Of a stretch of DNA of 64,000 bases, positions 1 to 10,400 are shown in pieces; the stretch's first letter is position 1; each line of letters begins with the position of its first letter. Below the pieces are notes generated by a model, which worked only from the letters and a program-made list of their open reading frames with translations, did not search any database and was not told the origin of the DNA. This DNA comes from Callorhinus ursinus. Lineage: Eukaryota > Chordata > Mammalia > Carnivora > Otariidae. The stretch is from NCBI RefSeq assembly GCF_003265705.1, contig NW_020312859.1:5544763-5608762 (forward strand), read 5' to 3'. A program made the position numbers and the translations under genes.

Positions 1-206
1 ACCCAGATACAAGGTCGGCTACAAGACAGTGACGGACCTCGCCTGGCGGTGCTGCCCTGGCCTCACTGGAGAAGGCTGTCCCGAGCACCTGACCGACCTC
101 GGGGCCACCCCAGCCCAGCCAGAGCCTGAGCCCCAGATTCCCTCAGGGCAGCTAGGCCCAGGGCCCCGGCCCCCTTCTTCTAGCAGAGCGGCCCCCAGCC
201 CCTATG
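1..206 (+). CDS. EMILIN3: EMILIN3 exon, 3' part of EMI domain (partial)
   Basis: This is the end of an EMI-domain exon, cut by the window start. It reads in frame from base 2 (PRYKVGYKTVTDLAWRCCPG). The Cys-rich stretch WRCCPGLTGEGC is the C-terminal EMI signature of emilins and multimerins. A Pro-rich linker follows (about residues 33-68 of the exon). The exon ends CCC TAT G before a GTGAGT donor at 207 and joins in frame to the exon at 486. EMI domains mediate assembly of these secreted glycoproteins at the surface of elastic fibres. The signal peptide and first half of the EMI domain, about 100 residues, lie upstream of the window. The EMILIN3 assignment rests on the domain order, the absence of a C1q domain and the LPIN3 neighbour. 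Confidence 0.88.
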
Positions 207-485
207 GTGAGTCTGCCCATGGAGACCCTACCAGGTGATCAGGTTTCCTGGGGGCGGTGGAGAGGGGCCTGACGCAGGCGGGCTGAGCTCTGGCAGGGCT
301 GGGGAGGGTGCATCTCACGCTGGGCTTGAGGCAAAGCTCACAGACTCCTCCCGAAGCTGAGAGAGCTATATGCTCAGTGGGAATGTCAGCTTAGAACAGA
401 AACTCTCCCGGGTAGCCTGGCAACAGGACAGGTGGAGGGAGGCAGGCCAGTGATGCCCCTAGGGTTCTCTCCTCCTCTTTCCCAG
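207..485 (+). other. EMILIN3: EMILIN3 intron
   Basis: Short GT-AG intron (GTGAGT donor, CTCTTTCCCAG acceptor) between the EMI exon and the large terminal exon. The phase is consistent: one base before the intron and two after rebuild a Gly codon. Confidence 0.85.
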
Positions 486-2272
486 GAAGGAAAGGCCCAG
501 GGCTGTTCGGTGAGCGGCTGGAACGCCTGGAGGGTGATGTCCAGAGCCTGGTACAAGCATATGGTACCCTCAGCGGCCTGGTGGCCAGCCATGAGGACCC
601 CAACAGGATGACTGGCAGCCCAAGGGCTCCTGCCGCCCCTGTGGGCTTCGGGGTCATCTCCGAGGGGTTCATGAAGCCCGGAGACAGAGCTAGAGGGCCA
701 CTCACCCCTCCCCTTGACGAGATCTTGAGCAAGGTGACGGAGGTGAGCAACACGCTGCGGACCAAGGTGCAGCTGCTGGACGAGGTGCACGGGTTGGCCC
801 TCGGCCACGAGGCTCACCTGCAGCGGCTGCGGGAGGTGCGTCCGTCTCCGCTCACCTCGCTGGCGCTGCTGGACGAGTACGTGGACCGACGGCTGCACCG
901 GCTTTGGGGGAGCCTGCTGGATGGCTTCGAGCAGAAGCTGCAAGGCGTCCAGAGCACCTGCGACCTGCGGGTGCAGGAGGTGCGGCAGCAGTGTGAGGAG
1001 GGCCAGGCGGCCAGCCAGCGGCTGCACCAGAGCCTGGATGGCCGGGAGCTGGCCCTGCGCAGGGAGCTGGCCCTGCTCGGGACCAGGCTGCAGGGCCTGA
1101 GCATGGCTGGTGGGAGCAGCTGCTGCAGCCGGCTGCCCTTGATCAGCGCCCGCGTGGACAACCTCGAGAGGAACCTACAGGCAGTCACCGAGGCCCAGCG
1201 GGGCCATGGCCCCCTCACCAGGGATGAGCTCGAGCGGCTGTCTGCTGCCATGCTGGACGGGGGTGTGGACGGGCTGCTGGAGGGCCTGGAGACCCTCAAC
1301 GGGACAGAGGGCGGAGTGAGGGGCTGCTGCCTGGGGATGGAGGAGGGTGGGTGGGAGGCCGGCAGCTTCAGGACCACGCTGGAAGAGCGAGTGCAGAGCC
1401 TCGAGGAGCGCCTGGTGACACTGGCGGGGGAGCTAAGCCACGAGGGCGCCCCCCCAGGCAGGTCGGCCCGGCCCCTGGTGCAGACGGAGCTGGCCGTCTT
1501 GGAACAACGGCTGGTCTCCCTGGAGACCTCATGCACCCCCAGCACCACCTCAGCCGTCCTGGACAACCTGGCGGCAGAGGTGAAGGCCTGGCAGAGCCGG
1601 AGTGAGGCTCTCCTCCGCCAGGTGGCCAGCCACGCCGCCCTGCTCCAGCAGCTCAATGGCACTGTGGCCGGGGTCCAGGAGCAGCTGACAGAAGCGACGG
1701 GCAGCTCACTTCAAGGCGAGATCACCCTGCTCAAGGTCAACCTGAACTCCGTGAGCAAGTCACTCACGGGCCTCAGCGACTCCGTCAGCCAGTACTCCGA
1801 TGCCTTCTTGGCTGCCAACTCATCCCTGGGCGAGCGCGAACGCAAGGTGGAGGCTGAGGTTCACGCCATCCAGGAACAGGTCAGCAGCCAGGGGTCTCGG
1901 CTTCAGGCTGGCCACAGGCAGGTCCTGGGCCTGAGGGGGGAGCTGGAGCGACTCAAGGCCGGTGTGGCCGATGTGGCCGGCGGGCTGAGCCGCTGCCAGG
2001 ACACAGCCCAGGAACTGCAGCAAGTGGTGGGCCACTTTGACCGGAGGGTGGCTCAAGTGGAGGGTGCGTGTGGGAGGCTGGGCCGACTGGCTGCTGGCCT
2101 GGACCACCTGCCCACTGAGTCGCTCAGGCCCACAGAGGGCCTGTGGGGCTACGTGGACCAGCTGAATCGCACGCTGGCTCAACACGCACAGGACATCGCC
2201 CGCCTCCGGGATGACCTCCTGGACTGCCGGGCCCAGCTGGCCGAGCAGGCGCGGCCCCCGCCAGCCGACTAG
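486..2272 (+). CDS. EMILIN3: EMILIN3 terminal coding exon, coiled-coil region to stop
   Basis: One long exon carries 594 residues and ends ARPPPAD-stop at 2270-2272. With the exon at 1-206 the window holds about 662 residues. Human EMILIN3 is 766, so only the N-terminus is missing. The sequence is rich in Leu/Glu/Arg/Gln heptads typical of a long coiled coil (for example around LEERVQSLEERLVTLAGEL). Several Cys residues could make disulphides, and there are four N-glycosylation sequons (LNGT twice, ANSS, LNRT), as expected for a secreted trimeric matrix protein. There is no C-terminal C1q domain, which separates EMILIN3 from EMILIN1/2 and the multimerins. The frame continues upstream of the Met at 581 to the acceptor at 485, so that Met is internal, not a start. 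No frameshift or premature stop is seen. The role in matrix and TGF-beta biology is family knowledge. Confidence 0.92.
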
Positions 2273-2862
2273 GCGGGCCAGACGGGACCAAACCCCAGAT
2301 GCCGCCAACACTGGGGATGCCACTCCAGAGCCCAGCCTCACCCAGCAGTGCCTCCCAGCCTCCCCGGGCCAACGGGGATGCCACTTCAGAGGCCACGGAA
2401 GGAATAGCCTTGGTCCAGCTCCATGGGACTGTCCCGACCACGAAAATCAACACTCAGTGCCGTATCAACTGGACACTTCAGGATCATGGTCAAGGCAAGG
2501 ACATCATGCCTAAAGGCCAGGGCGGGCCTGAGTGACCTCACAATGCAGCGTGCACATTGCTCTTCTGCAGACACACCAGGGAGCAGCATCTGGATGAAGA
2601 CGCACAGGCCCAGTCACCTGTCTACACCTCCCCTTGTCCTGGGGCAGCAGCCCCCAGCCTGTGGAAGCTTCTGGTTCTCTTGTCTCCTTGACTTCCCTCC
2701 CTAGCCGTCAGGGCCCAGTGTCTGCGGGAAGGTGGTGGCCACGGGCACTGTCCTCCCACCTGGCAGCTTTGTGGATAGTTTCTGAACCAAGGACCAGAGG
2801 TTTCCAGCTCCCCCTGTCCTTTCGGACAGAGCAGAAACACAAAGACTCAGCTGAGAGTTTTT

Positions 2863-2868
2863 TTTATT
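2863..2868 (-). terminator. LPIN3: Candidate LPIN3 poly(A) signal AATAAA
   Basis: TTTATT on the + strand reads AATAAA on the minus strand, about 1.43 kb after the LPIN3 stop. It is the only canonical hexamer I found on that strand between 2.3 and 4.3 kb. Cleavage would fall near 2840-2850. Confidence 0.55.
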
Positions 2869-3424
2869 TCTTTCGACCCTCCCCTCAGGTGAGGGCTTAC
2901 TTAGGCAGCTGTAGATTCCCTGAGAGAAGGACAGGGTCCAGACCTTCTGTTCAGAGACCCACCTCAATTTATCCTTTCCCTTCTCTTTCCCAAAGATGCT
3001 TCAGGGCCTCTGGTCCCCACACCCTCGTCTCCTTTCCATCTGGGGGGAAATCCTGCCCACCCACCCCCCAGGTTAGGGAATCTCTCCAGAGAGTAGATGT
3101 CATGGCCTAAGTGAGGTCAGACTCTGAACAGGAAGCCAGGGGAGAAAAAGGGCTCCAGGCCTAGTTTCCAGCATCCTAGCACAACCCCGGCCCCGGCTGG
3201 GTGTTTGCTAAGTGGTGAGAAACTCGGGTCCGACAACCTGAAAACACAGTGTTCATCTGGCCTGCAGAGTTCCCAGAGACCCTGATGCCCATCTCTGCTG
3301 AGGCTCCTGGCCTCAGTTTCCCCTCAGCAGCACAGGCCTTCCTGTGCTATGTTCCAGGTCTCTATAGCCCTGCCTTCTGGTTTCTTCCCTCCACTGTGGT
3401 GCTGCTGGGAGAGGGCAGGCCTGG

Positions 3425-3430
3425 ATTAAA
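3425..3430 (+). terminator. EMILIN3: Candidate EMILIN3 poly(A) signal ATTAAA
   Basis: ATTAAA hexamer about 1.15 kb after the EMILIN3 stop, followed by a T/G-containing stretch. Plausible, but cDNA support is not available here. Confidence 0.5.
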
Positions 3431-4298
3431 GCTTTTAGCCCGTCTAAAGGTATTTTCTTCCCCAAGGGCGGTAGGCTGGAAGGCTGCAGGGGGCTGCCAG
3501 CCCCGCTTCCTACAGCCCCTCAGGCAAGAGCTTGCTCAGCAGCTGTGAGGGCGCCGAATTGACGGCAAGGTCTAGGGAGGGTGGGCAGGTCACCGCCACC
3601 TGCGCTGGCAGGGTTTGGGGCTGTGTCCTCAGGGGAGGTGCTCAGAGGAACAGGAGAAGCAGCTGGGTATGGGCGAGGCCCGGGGGAGCCACACTCCCTC
3701 CGCCCTTGCACTGCCCTGGGATCCCTGTTCCTTGATGTTTGAGCACCCAGAGTTGGGGTGTGCTGAGATCCTGGGGCACAAGGGAGAGCAGTGAGGTCTG
3801 GCGCAAGAGCTGTGGGAAGGGGCCAGGGTTATGGAAGGGTCTGGCTTCAGAGGGTTTGGTCCATGCTGCCCAGATGCTGCTCAAGCACTCCCCCCTGCTG
3901 CTGCCAGCCCTCTCCTGTGCGGGCAGGTCTCAAGCCTCACAGGGCTCCCTCTCCTCTCTGTGCTGTCAGGAGTTGAGGCATTGTACCAGGGGGACAGGGA
4001 CAGGGATGTCAAGGGCACAGAGAATCCTGCAAGGGCCCAGGTGATCATCATTTCACTGCTACAGGGCAGAGCCCTGCTGAGGCCTGGAGCGGCTGCCCCA
4101 CCTCCTTCGGATCAGCTGGAGAAGGCAGGAGAGGGGACAGGGAGGAGGGAGGGTCTCTGTGGCTGCCAATCAGCCCTCAGCCCCCTCCTCCCCTTCAGTG
4201 GACCACCCCGTGGCAGCCAGCTTGCAACTTCCCATTCCCTGGGAACACCCAGTCAGCTCTGGGGCCTGGCCAGGGAGGAGGGGGCAGCTGGGGCCGGT

Positions 4299-4443
4299 TC
4301 AGGCCAGGGCATCGAGGTCCACAGTAACCAGTGGCTCCCGCCAGTAGCAGAAGTTGCTGTATTCAGGGCTGGCCAGGTCTGCGCTGGGGCCACGGGCCAC
4401 AGGTGGGAAGAGGAGCTCAACCACCTCGCCCAGCCGCTCGTAC
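4299..4443 (-). CDS. LPIN3: LPIN3 coding exon 19 (C-terminus and stop)
   Basis: Encodes residues 800-847, from the split Thr codon through [14 protein letters not shown] to the end, with the lipin C-terminal NFCYWREPL motif and a TGA stop at 4301-4299. The acceptor is CCCACAG just above 4443. Confidence 0.95.
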
Positions 4444-7400
4444 CTGTGGGCAGGACAGGGTCAGCACCGAGAGCCTGAGCGGCCACAAGGCCCCAGCCCC
4501 CACATCAGGCAGAGGAGACTGCATCCCGCCCGGGAGACCTGGGTGGAACTGAGGCCCAGGGAGAGGCTGGGGCATGGGGACTTGGGAGGGGTGGGGGACC
4601 CATGACAGGGTTTGGCCTCACGTGGATTTGTGGTTCTTCATGAGCTCCTGGATGAGCTCTCCCCGGGGGTTGACTGTGAAGATTCGAGATTCAGGGAGGC
4701 CCACCTGCTGGTAGGCAGTGACATCCTATGGGAGACAAGGAGGGGCTAATGGGCTGGGAGACAGGGAGGAGGTGGCCCGGCCCGTGGGGAGGGGACACAC
4801 TCACGTTGGGCCTGTTCCCAAAGGCAGCATAGAAGGGCTGTTCGTTGGGCAGGAACAGTTGCCGGATGTCACTCAGGCAGGCAATTTTGAACACCTCTGG
4901 TTTCTTCTCAATCACCTCCCTGGGGCAGCCGGGGCCATGGGCAGGAGAAGGAACCGAGGAGGGGCAGCCATCAGAGGACGGCAGGGTCAGGTGACACGGG
5001 GTGGGACTCAACTGACACCCAAGCAAGGGCGGATGCTGGCCTGGCCTGAGCCTGCAGCGAGCCTGTCACTCCCTGCAAGGACCCCTGGGCTTGTATCTCG
5101 TAGGGGTGGTTACCTGTGGAGGGCAGAGAAGAGGCTGCTGGGAGAGAGCAGGATGGGGCCCTTGGGGAGGCTGCAGCCCCGCTCGCTCACCCACTGTAGG
5201 TAGTTCTTGGTGAGGTCAGCCATGCCAATGGCCCGTGCCGAGCAGTACAGGAACTTGTACCCGTTTCTGGAGGTGGGGGATAGGAGTGGCCCAGAGCCAT
5301 CAGAGACTAGCCATTCCTTGGCTTCAGCCAGCTCAGCCCAAGCCCGGGGCTCTGGCCTTCAAACCCAGAGGCCTTTGCAGGGAGGGGACTTAGGGAGAAC
5401 ATCAGGGAGAGGTGCCCGCCGTAGCTGTCCCAGGGAGGAGGGGCACGGACAGTGTCCTGAGGCCCAGGCGGACCAGCACGGACAAAGGTTTGAGCAGGTC
5501 TGTAGGCCTCTCCTGCAGCATGAAGACCAGCGGTTAGACTCAGAGGCCAGATGACAGGGGACAAGTGTTTCATGGGAGAACAGAGGACCATCCAGGGACA
5601 TGCCCGGGGTTTCTTCCCTCATGGGTCCCCAAGCCTGGCTTCCAGGGGCAAGGGCTGTGGTGGCCTCAGACATCCTGTCATTCCCTCCCTGGGGCCCTGC
5701 CCCAGCCCAGGCACTCACAGGTGGATTTTGTGGTAGAGACTGGTGATGCCCTGGTGTGTCCAGTCTTTCCCCAGCTGGGGCAGAATATGGCCCAGAGCGT
5801 CCGACCTACAGCCACAGAAGGGGGGTCACTCTGAGGCAGCCCCATGTAGCCCTCACGTCCCACCACCCCCAGGCCCCAGGACAGTGCACCGGGGGGGAGG
5901 AGGGGGGCCTTTCTTGACACCCCCCCTTCCCCCAGCACAGAGGAGGCCAGTCCCAGGCCCTCCCTCTCTCCCCTGGCCAACCAGGCCTCACTTGGTAATG
6001 GTCCCGTCGATGTCCGAGATGACCACCTTGTCGTCCCACTTCCACAGATAGATGGTGGCCCTGCAGCGGCAGGTGCCCTGGTACTGGGTGGTCACACTGA
6101 AGACCACGTCATTGGCACCTTCTTGCAGGTTCAGGCGCCGCTGGGGCCGGGCAAAGGTGGGGGAAGCTGTGATCTCCATGGGCCTCTCATTCCCCTCTGC
6201 CTCCCAACTCAGAGAACCTGCCTGAATTCATCAGAGACAGCCACACGCAGACACATCCGTACAGGTAGAGGGCGACCTCGGGGAGTGAGGGAGTGCAGGG
6301 TGCTGGTCGGGGCCCACACGGGCCCAGACACAGGAGCCCTAACCTCCCTTTCTGCCCCGGTTGGGGTGAAGCTCACAGGCAAAGCCTGGCCACCCGGATT
6401 TCTCAGGTCAGCCCTAAGGCTGGCACTGCTCCTGGCAGGGAGACACCCCACTCCATAGAGATCCTCACAGGTAGCCTCCTGCCTGGGGCTAGGGTACTCG
6501 TGCCATCCAACCAAAGAGACACCTAGCCCTGTCCTTGGTCCATAGAGAAGAATCAGGGCAGCTCTCCACCACAGCCAGTGACCAAGGCTATTGGGCCCTG
6601 GCTGACCCCAAAGTGGGTGTCACACTGGGGTACCATTCAGATGGTAGCTGCCCGCCCTGGGCACCGCCCTGACAGAGCCCCACTGGGGGGCCAGTGACTA
6701 AGCTCAAAGACAGGGCTTGGGGGCAGGGACGGCCAATATCTGAGGGGCTGTCATCAGCTTTTGATTCCTTCAGAGTGGCCTCCAAGAGCCGATCCAGAGC
6801 CGGCAACCCACTGCAGGTAGAATACTTTAAGACAACATAGGGAAGACTTTTCCCATAAGAGCATCCAGCAAAGAAATGGGCTGGTGCATAAAGAAGCAAG
6901 CCCCTGACCCTGGAGGTTTTCACGCAGAGGCTGTTAGGGAGGCTGCCGAGGGGATGGATTCTGGGCTCTGGTAAACTCAAGGCTCCACGGAGCCAAATTA
7001 TCTCAGCCCCAGCCCCCCACCCTGAACACTCACTATCTGATTAGAGGAGAGGCGGAGGGACTTCTTGTAGGCGGGAGTCAAGGGTGGCAGAGAGGAGGCA
7101 TCCAGGATCACAGGGCTCTCTGGGGCATCATCTTCACTACTCAGGACATCAGTCTTCTCCCTGCAGGCAGCCCGGCTCTCAGGCCACTCTCCCCAGCCAA
7201 GGCCCTACATTCCCCATAGATGTTCACCCCTCAGCCCAGGCCACAAGGAACCTGGGGCTTGTCCTTGTTCCTCCAGAGGATCAGAAACCCCACCATGGTG
7301 CCACCCATTTGGAGAGCGGTGCAGACATAAGGATGCAGCCCAGCAGTATGCACCCAGAAAGGGGCCAGCAGAGCTGGAGCAGGGAGACCCAGGGCTCCTG

Positions 7401-10400
7401 ACCCTCAGCGCCTAGCCAAGGTAGCCTTGGAGATGTTTATCTGTAAAACCTAGGGGTGCATCTTAGGGCTTATCACCAATCCCACCTGCTTTGGCTTCAG
7501 CTGACCTGCCCTTGGTCATCCCCCACCCAAGCCTGAGTGTTCTGGTCACTTGAGAGATGAAAAAGGCAAGGTCAGCCTGCCCCTGGCAAAGAGGGGAGGC
7601 CCTGCCCCTCCTTAAGACAGTAGTCCCTTGTCTGGGTCAGGAGTCTGGGCACCCGGTCCAGCTCTGCCAGTTCCCAGCTCTCGGACTTTTGGTGTCGCTC
7701 TAGGCCTCAGTTTTCCCATCTGTGAAATGGGGACATTTCTCAAGAAAAAGAAAGGGTGTAGAAGTGATTGGGTAGCGACAAAGAACCATAGCTGGGGGAG
7801 AGGTGCTGGCGTCACCCCTGCCCCCACAGGGATCTCCCCGAGGCTTGGCTCCAGCTGCAGAGCTCCAGCCATGAGGTCCAGCTCACCCCTGCTGCTCCCG
7901 GGCTGTGGTTTTCTCAGTCTGGACACTGCTCTGTGGGAAGAACATACATTCAGTGAGCCCCGCCTCCTGCCTGTGCTGACCACGCCCTTTGACCGTGACC
8001 ACTCACCTCCCCGGCGGGGAAGTCCCGGCGTCGCCAGGAAAACCACCACCGTCCACCCTTCCTGGGCATCTTCTCCTTTTCCAGTTTGTCCACGGTGCTC
8101 TGTGGGCAGATAAAGGCCATGGCATTTTTCCCTGCACCACAAAAACCTACCTTTCATCGCCCCCATGAACCCAGAGTCTGGGGTTGACCCTAGAGCAAGG
8201 TGCTATTAACGTCTGGAGGCTGAGGAAGCATACTCACCTCCATGCTGGGACTCCAAGCAATGACTCATGGAGCTAAGCACAGGAGATCAAGGGCTATTCC
8301 TGCCAATCCCCACCCTACCCCAGCCTTGACCCCCTAGCTCTCGCCCAGCCTCGGCCTGGCCTCCAGATCCTACTAAAGTAGCTGAAGGCAGTGTTTTGGG
8401 ACTTTCTCAGGATCTAGTACTCTCTGCGTGATGCCACCAAGTGACAGCAGGAAGAACAGTCTATAGCCAGTACTCCCTTCAACATCCAAGACCAACACAG
8501 GCAACCCCAAAGGTCAATGACTCTATCCCATGCATGGCTTCCCTCTCTGTGCGTTACCACTGCTGTCTGGTGGGGGCAACATGACCTTGGGAAGATGCTG
8601 ATTAGATTCGTGCTAGGTATTCCCAGGGGGAGCCCCGGAGAGCCTAGGCCAAGGCCCACCCAGGAGACATATGAGCGTCCTACAGACAGAATGGTGGACC
8701 CAAGTCAGGAGGACATGACCTGGAAGTGGGACAGCCAGGGTACCCCCTTGAGCTGGAAACAGGCTGGGGGAATCTCCCAGGGGCCTCAGGTGGTGGACCT
8801 GTCTGGGGAAAGTGAGGAGAGCCAAGCAGGAGAGTAACCCTCCTCCTTCCCACAGGCTCTGGTTCTAGCTCAGACCCAGAGCCAGCCAGAGGATAGAGCC
8901 GAGTGTCACCAAAGGGAGGCGTCAGCTGTCAAAATCTGGATGGTGATGTTCTTGGGCAAGTCTAATCAATCCAAGAACAATGGGCCAGATCGGGGCAGGG
9001 GAGCCAGTGGCGGTGGGTGGGGCGGGGGGGCAGGTGCAGGTCGGTGAGGGTAGAAGTTGTGGGAAGGACTGAAAAGACTCGGTTCCTTCCCACCTCTGAG
9101 CGTCAGCACATGCTGTTCCCTGCCCCTCATCTGCTTACGGATTATTCGTTCTTCAGATCTCTGCCCAGGGGGCATGTGCTCAGCAAACCCCCGTTTTAGC
9201 CTCTCAAAGCACCCAGCCTCTCCTTCCCAATACTCACAGTTGAATTTTATATTCATCCGGCTGAGTCTTATGATTAACTGTCTTTCTAGGAGAGCATGAC
9301 TGTCAGGACAGGACAGCCTGTGCCTGGCACACAGTAGGTACTCAACAAATGCAGGCCAATAAAGCAAGCAATGCTACAGCTCAGCCCGGAGCGCTGCTCG
9401 GGGTAAGATAAGGAGTGGGGCCTCTGTCTCCCAAGCCTCGTCTCTCAGATCTAAAAGCCTCCTGTGGAAGGTTATTATCCTCCCCCCGTGTGCCCTGAAC
9501 TCCTTCGAAGTCAAGTCCAACCCTCATGGGATTCAGCCGGGCCAGGAAGCCAGGGCGGGATGGGGCTTTGTCGGCGCAGCACGGAGCGAGGCTCCAGGGG
9601 CCCTCAGTTGCTCCTCTCACGGTGGGTCTCGCAGCTGGTCAGCCCCAGGCCCATCTCTGCCCACTCTCCGCTTCTTGGCCAAGGGCCCCACGGCTGGGCC
9701 CACTTTCCTCTGCAGGCCCGGTGGTGCTCTAACCATTACCTTGGGCAAGTTTCTCTGGAAGGCTTGCAGGGAGAGGATCATGGGGGCAGCCACAGCCCAG
9801 TTATAATGCCTGGAGAGACAGAACGGGGAGTCGGGACTGCAGTAGCCATGGGGCGGTGGAGGGCAGGGCCACTCTGGGGCTGCCAGCGGCTCAGGCTTGG
9901 TACTCACTTCTCATTGATCTTCACCACCAGGTTTGGGTGCTCAAGGAGGCCAGGGTTTTGGACTAGGTCCTGGTAGGAGACGATGTGCTGGTTGAACTTC
10001 TCTGGGCACAGAGGCAGAGAGTAAGGAGTGAGGCTGACATGTCCGATGTGACCTGCTGCCCCAGCCCCTCCCGGATCCCACCCGCCCCCCCCCACTCTAC
10101 CACTCAGGCCTCCTGCAGGTTGGGTCTGGGACCCAGCAGGGCTCCTCCCTACCTGTGGTATTTGCACCTGCTGTGCCCACCATCCCCAAAAGTTCTACTT
10201 TTGGCACTTGCCATCCTGGATTCACAGGGTAAGTCACAGCTTAGCATTAAGTATCTGCTTCGCAGGGCCTTGAGAATGCCCTGCCCTCGCTGGCTGCATG
10301 GGGCTCCACAGAGCAGAGAACAGCAAGGGCACCCAGTCTAGCCTCACACCTCTGCTGCCTGCCCCCCAACTCTGGGGGCCTCCCTGCCCTCCCCAGGTCC

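Larger units (their letters stand above)
2273..3450 (+). other. EMILIN3: EMILIN3 3'UTR (approximate end)
   Basis: Non-coding sequence after the EMILIN3 stop with no good coding frame. The end is placed about 20 bases after an ATTAAA signal at 3425-3430, the only good + strand poly(A) hexamer I found before the LPIN3 coding exons. The last ~600 bases probably overlap the LPIN3 3'UTR on the other strand. Confidence 0.55.
2845..4298 (-). other. LPIN3: LPIN3 3'UTR (approximate end)
   Basis: Minus-strand sequence between the LPIN3 stop codon (4299-4301) and the AATAAA at 2863-2868. It is GC-rich, with no repeat I recognise. The segment 2845-3450 would be shared in antisense with the EMILIN3 3'UTR. 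Confidence 0.55.

Noticed and set aside
581..583. ATG at 581 as EMILIN3 start
   Set aside because: The frame is open upstream to a splice acceptor at 485 and continues the EMI exon in phase, so this Met is internal.
386..1662. Long minus-strand ORFs (213 and 282 aa) under EMILIN3
   Set aside because: They are antisense shadows of the GC-rich EMILIN3 coding exon, of low complexity (Ser/Arg-rich), with no family resemblance.
5988..6179. 63-aa ORF with a Met at 6179 covering the lipin DxDxT motif
   Set aside because: The Met lies in the intron. The exon begins at 6140 after the CCCCAG acceptor.
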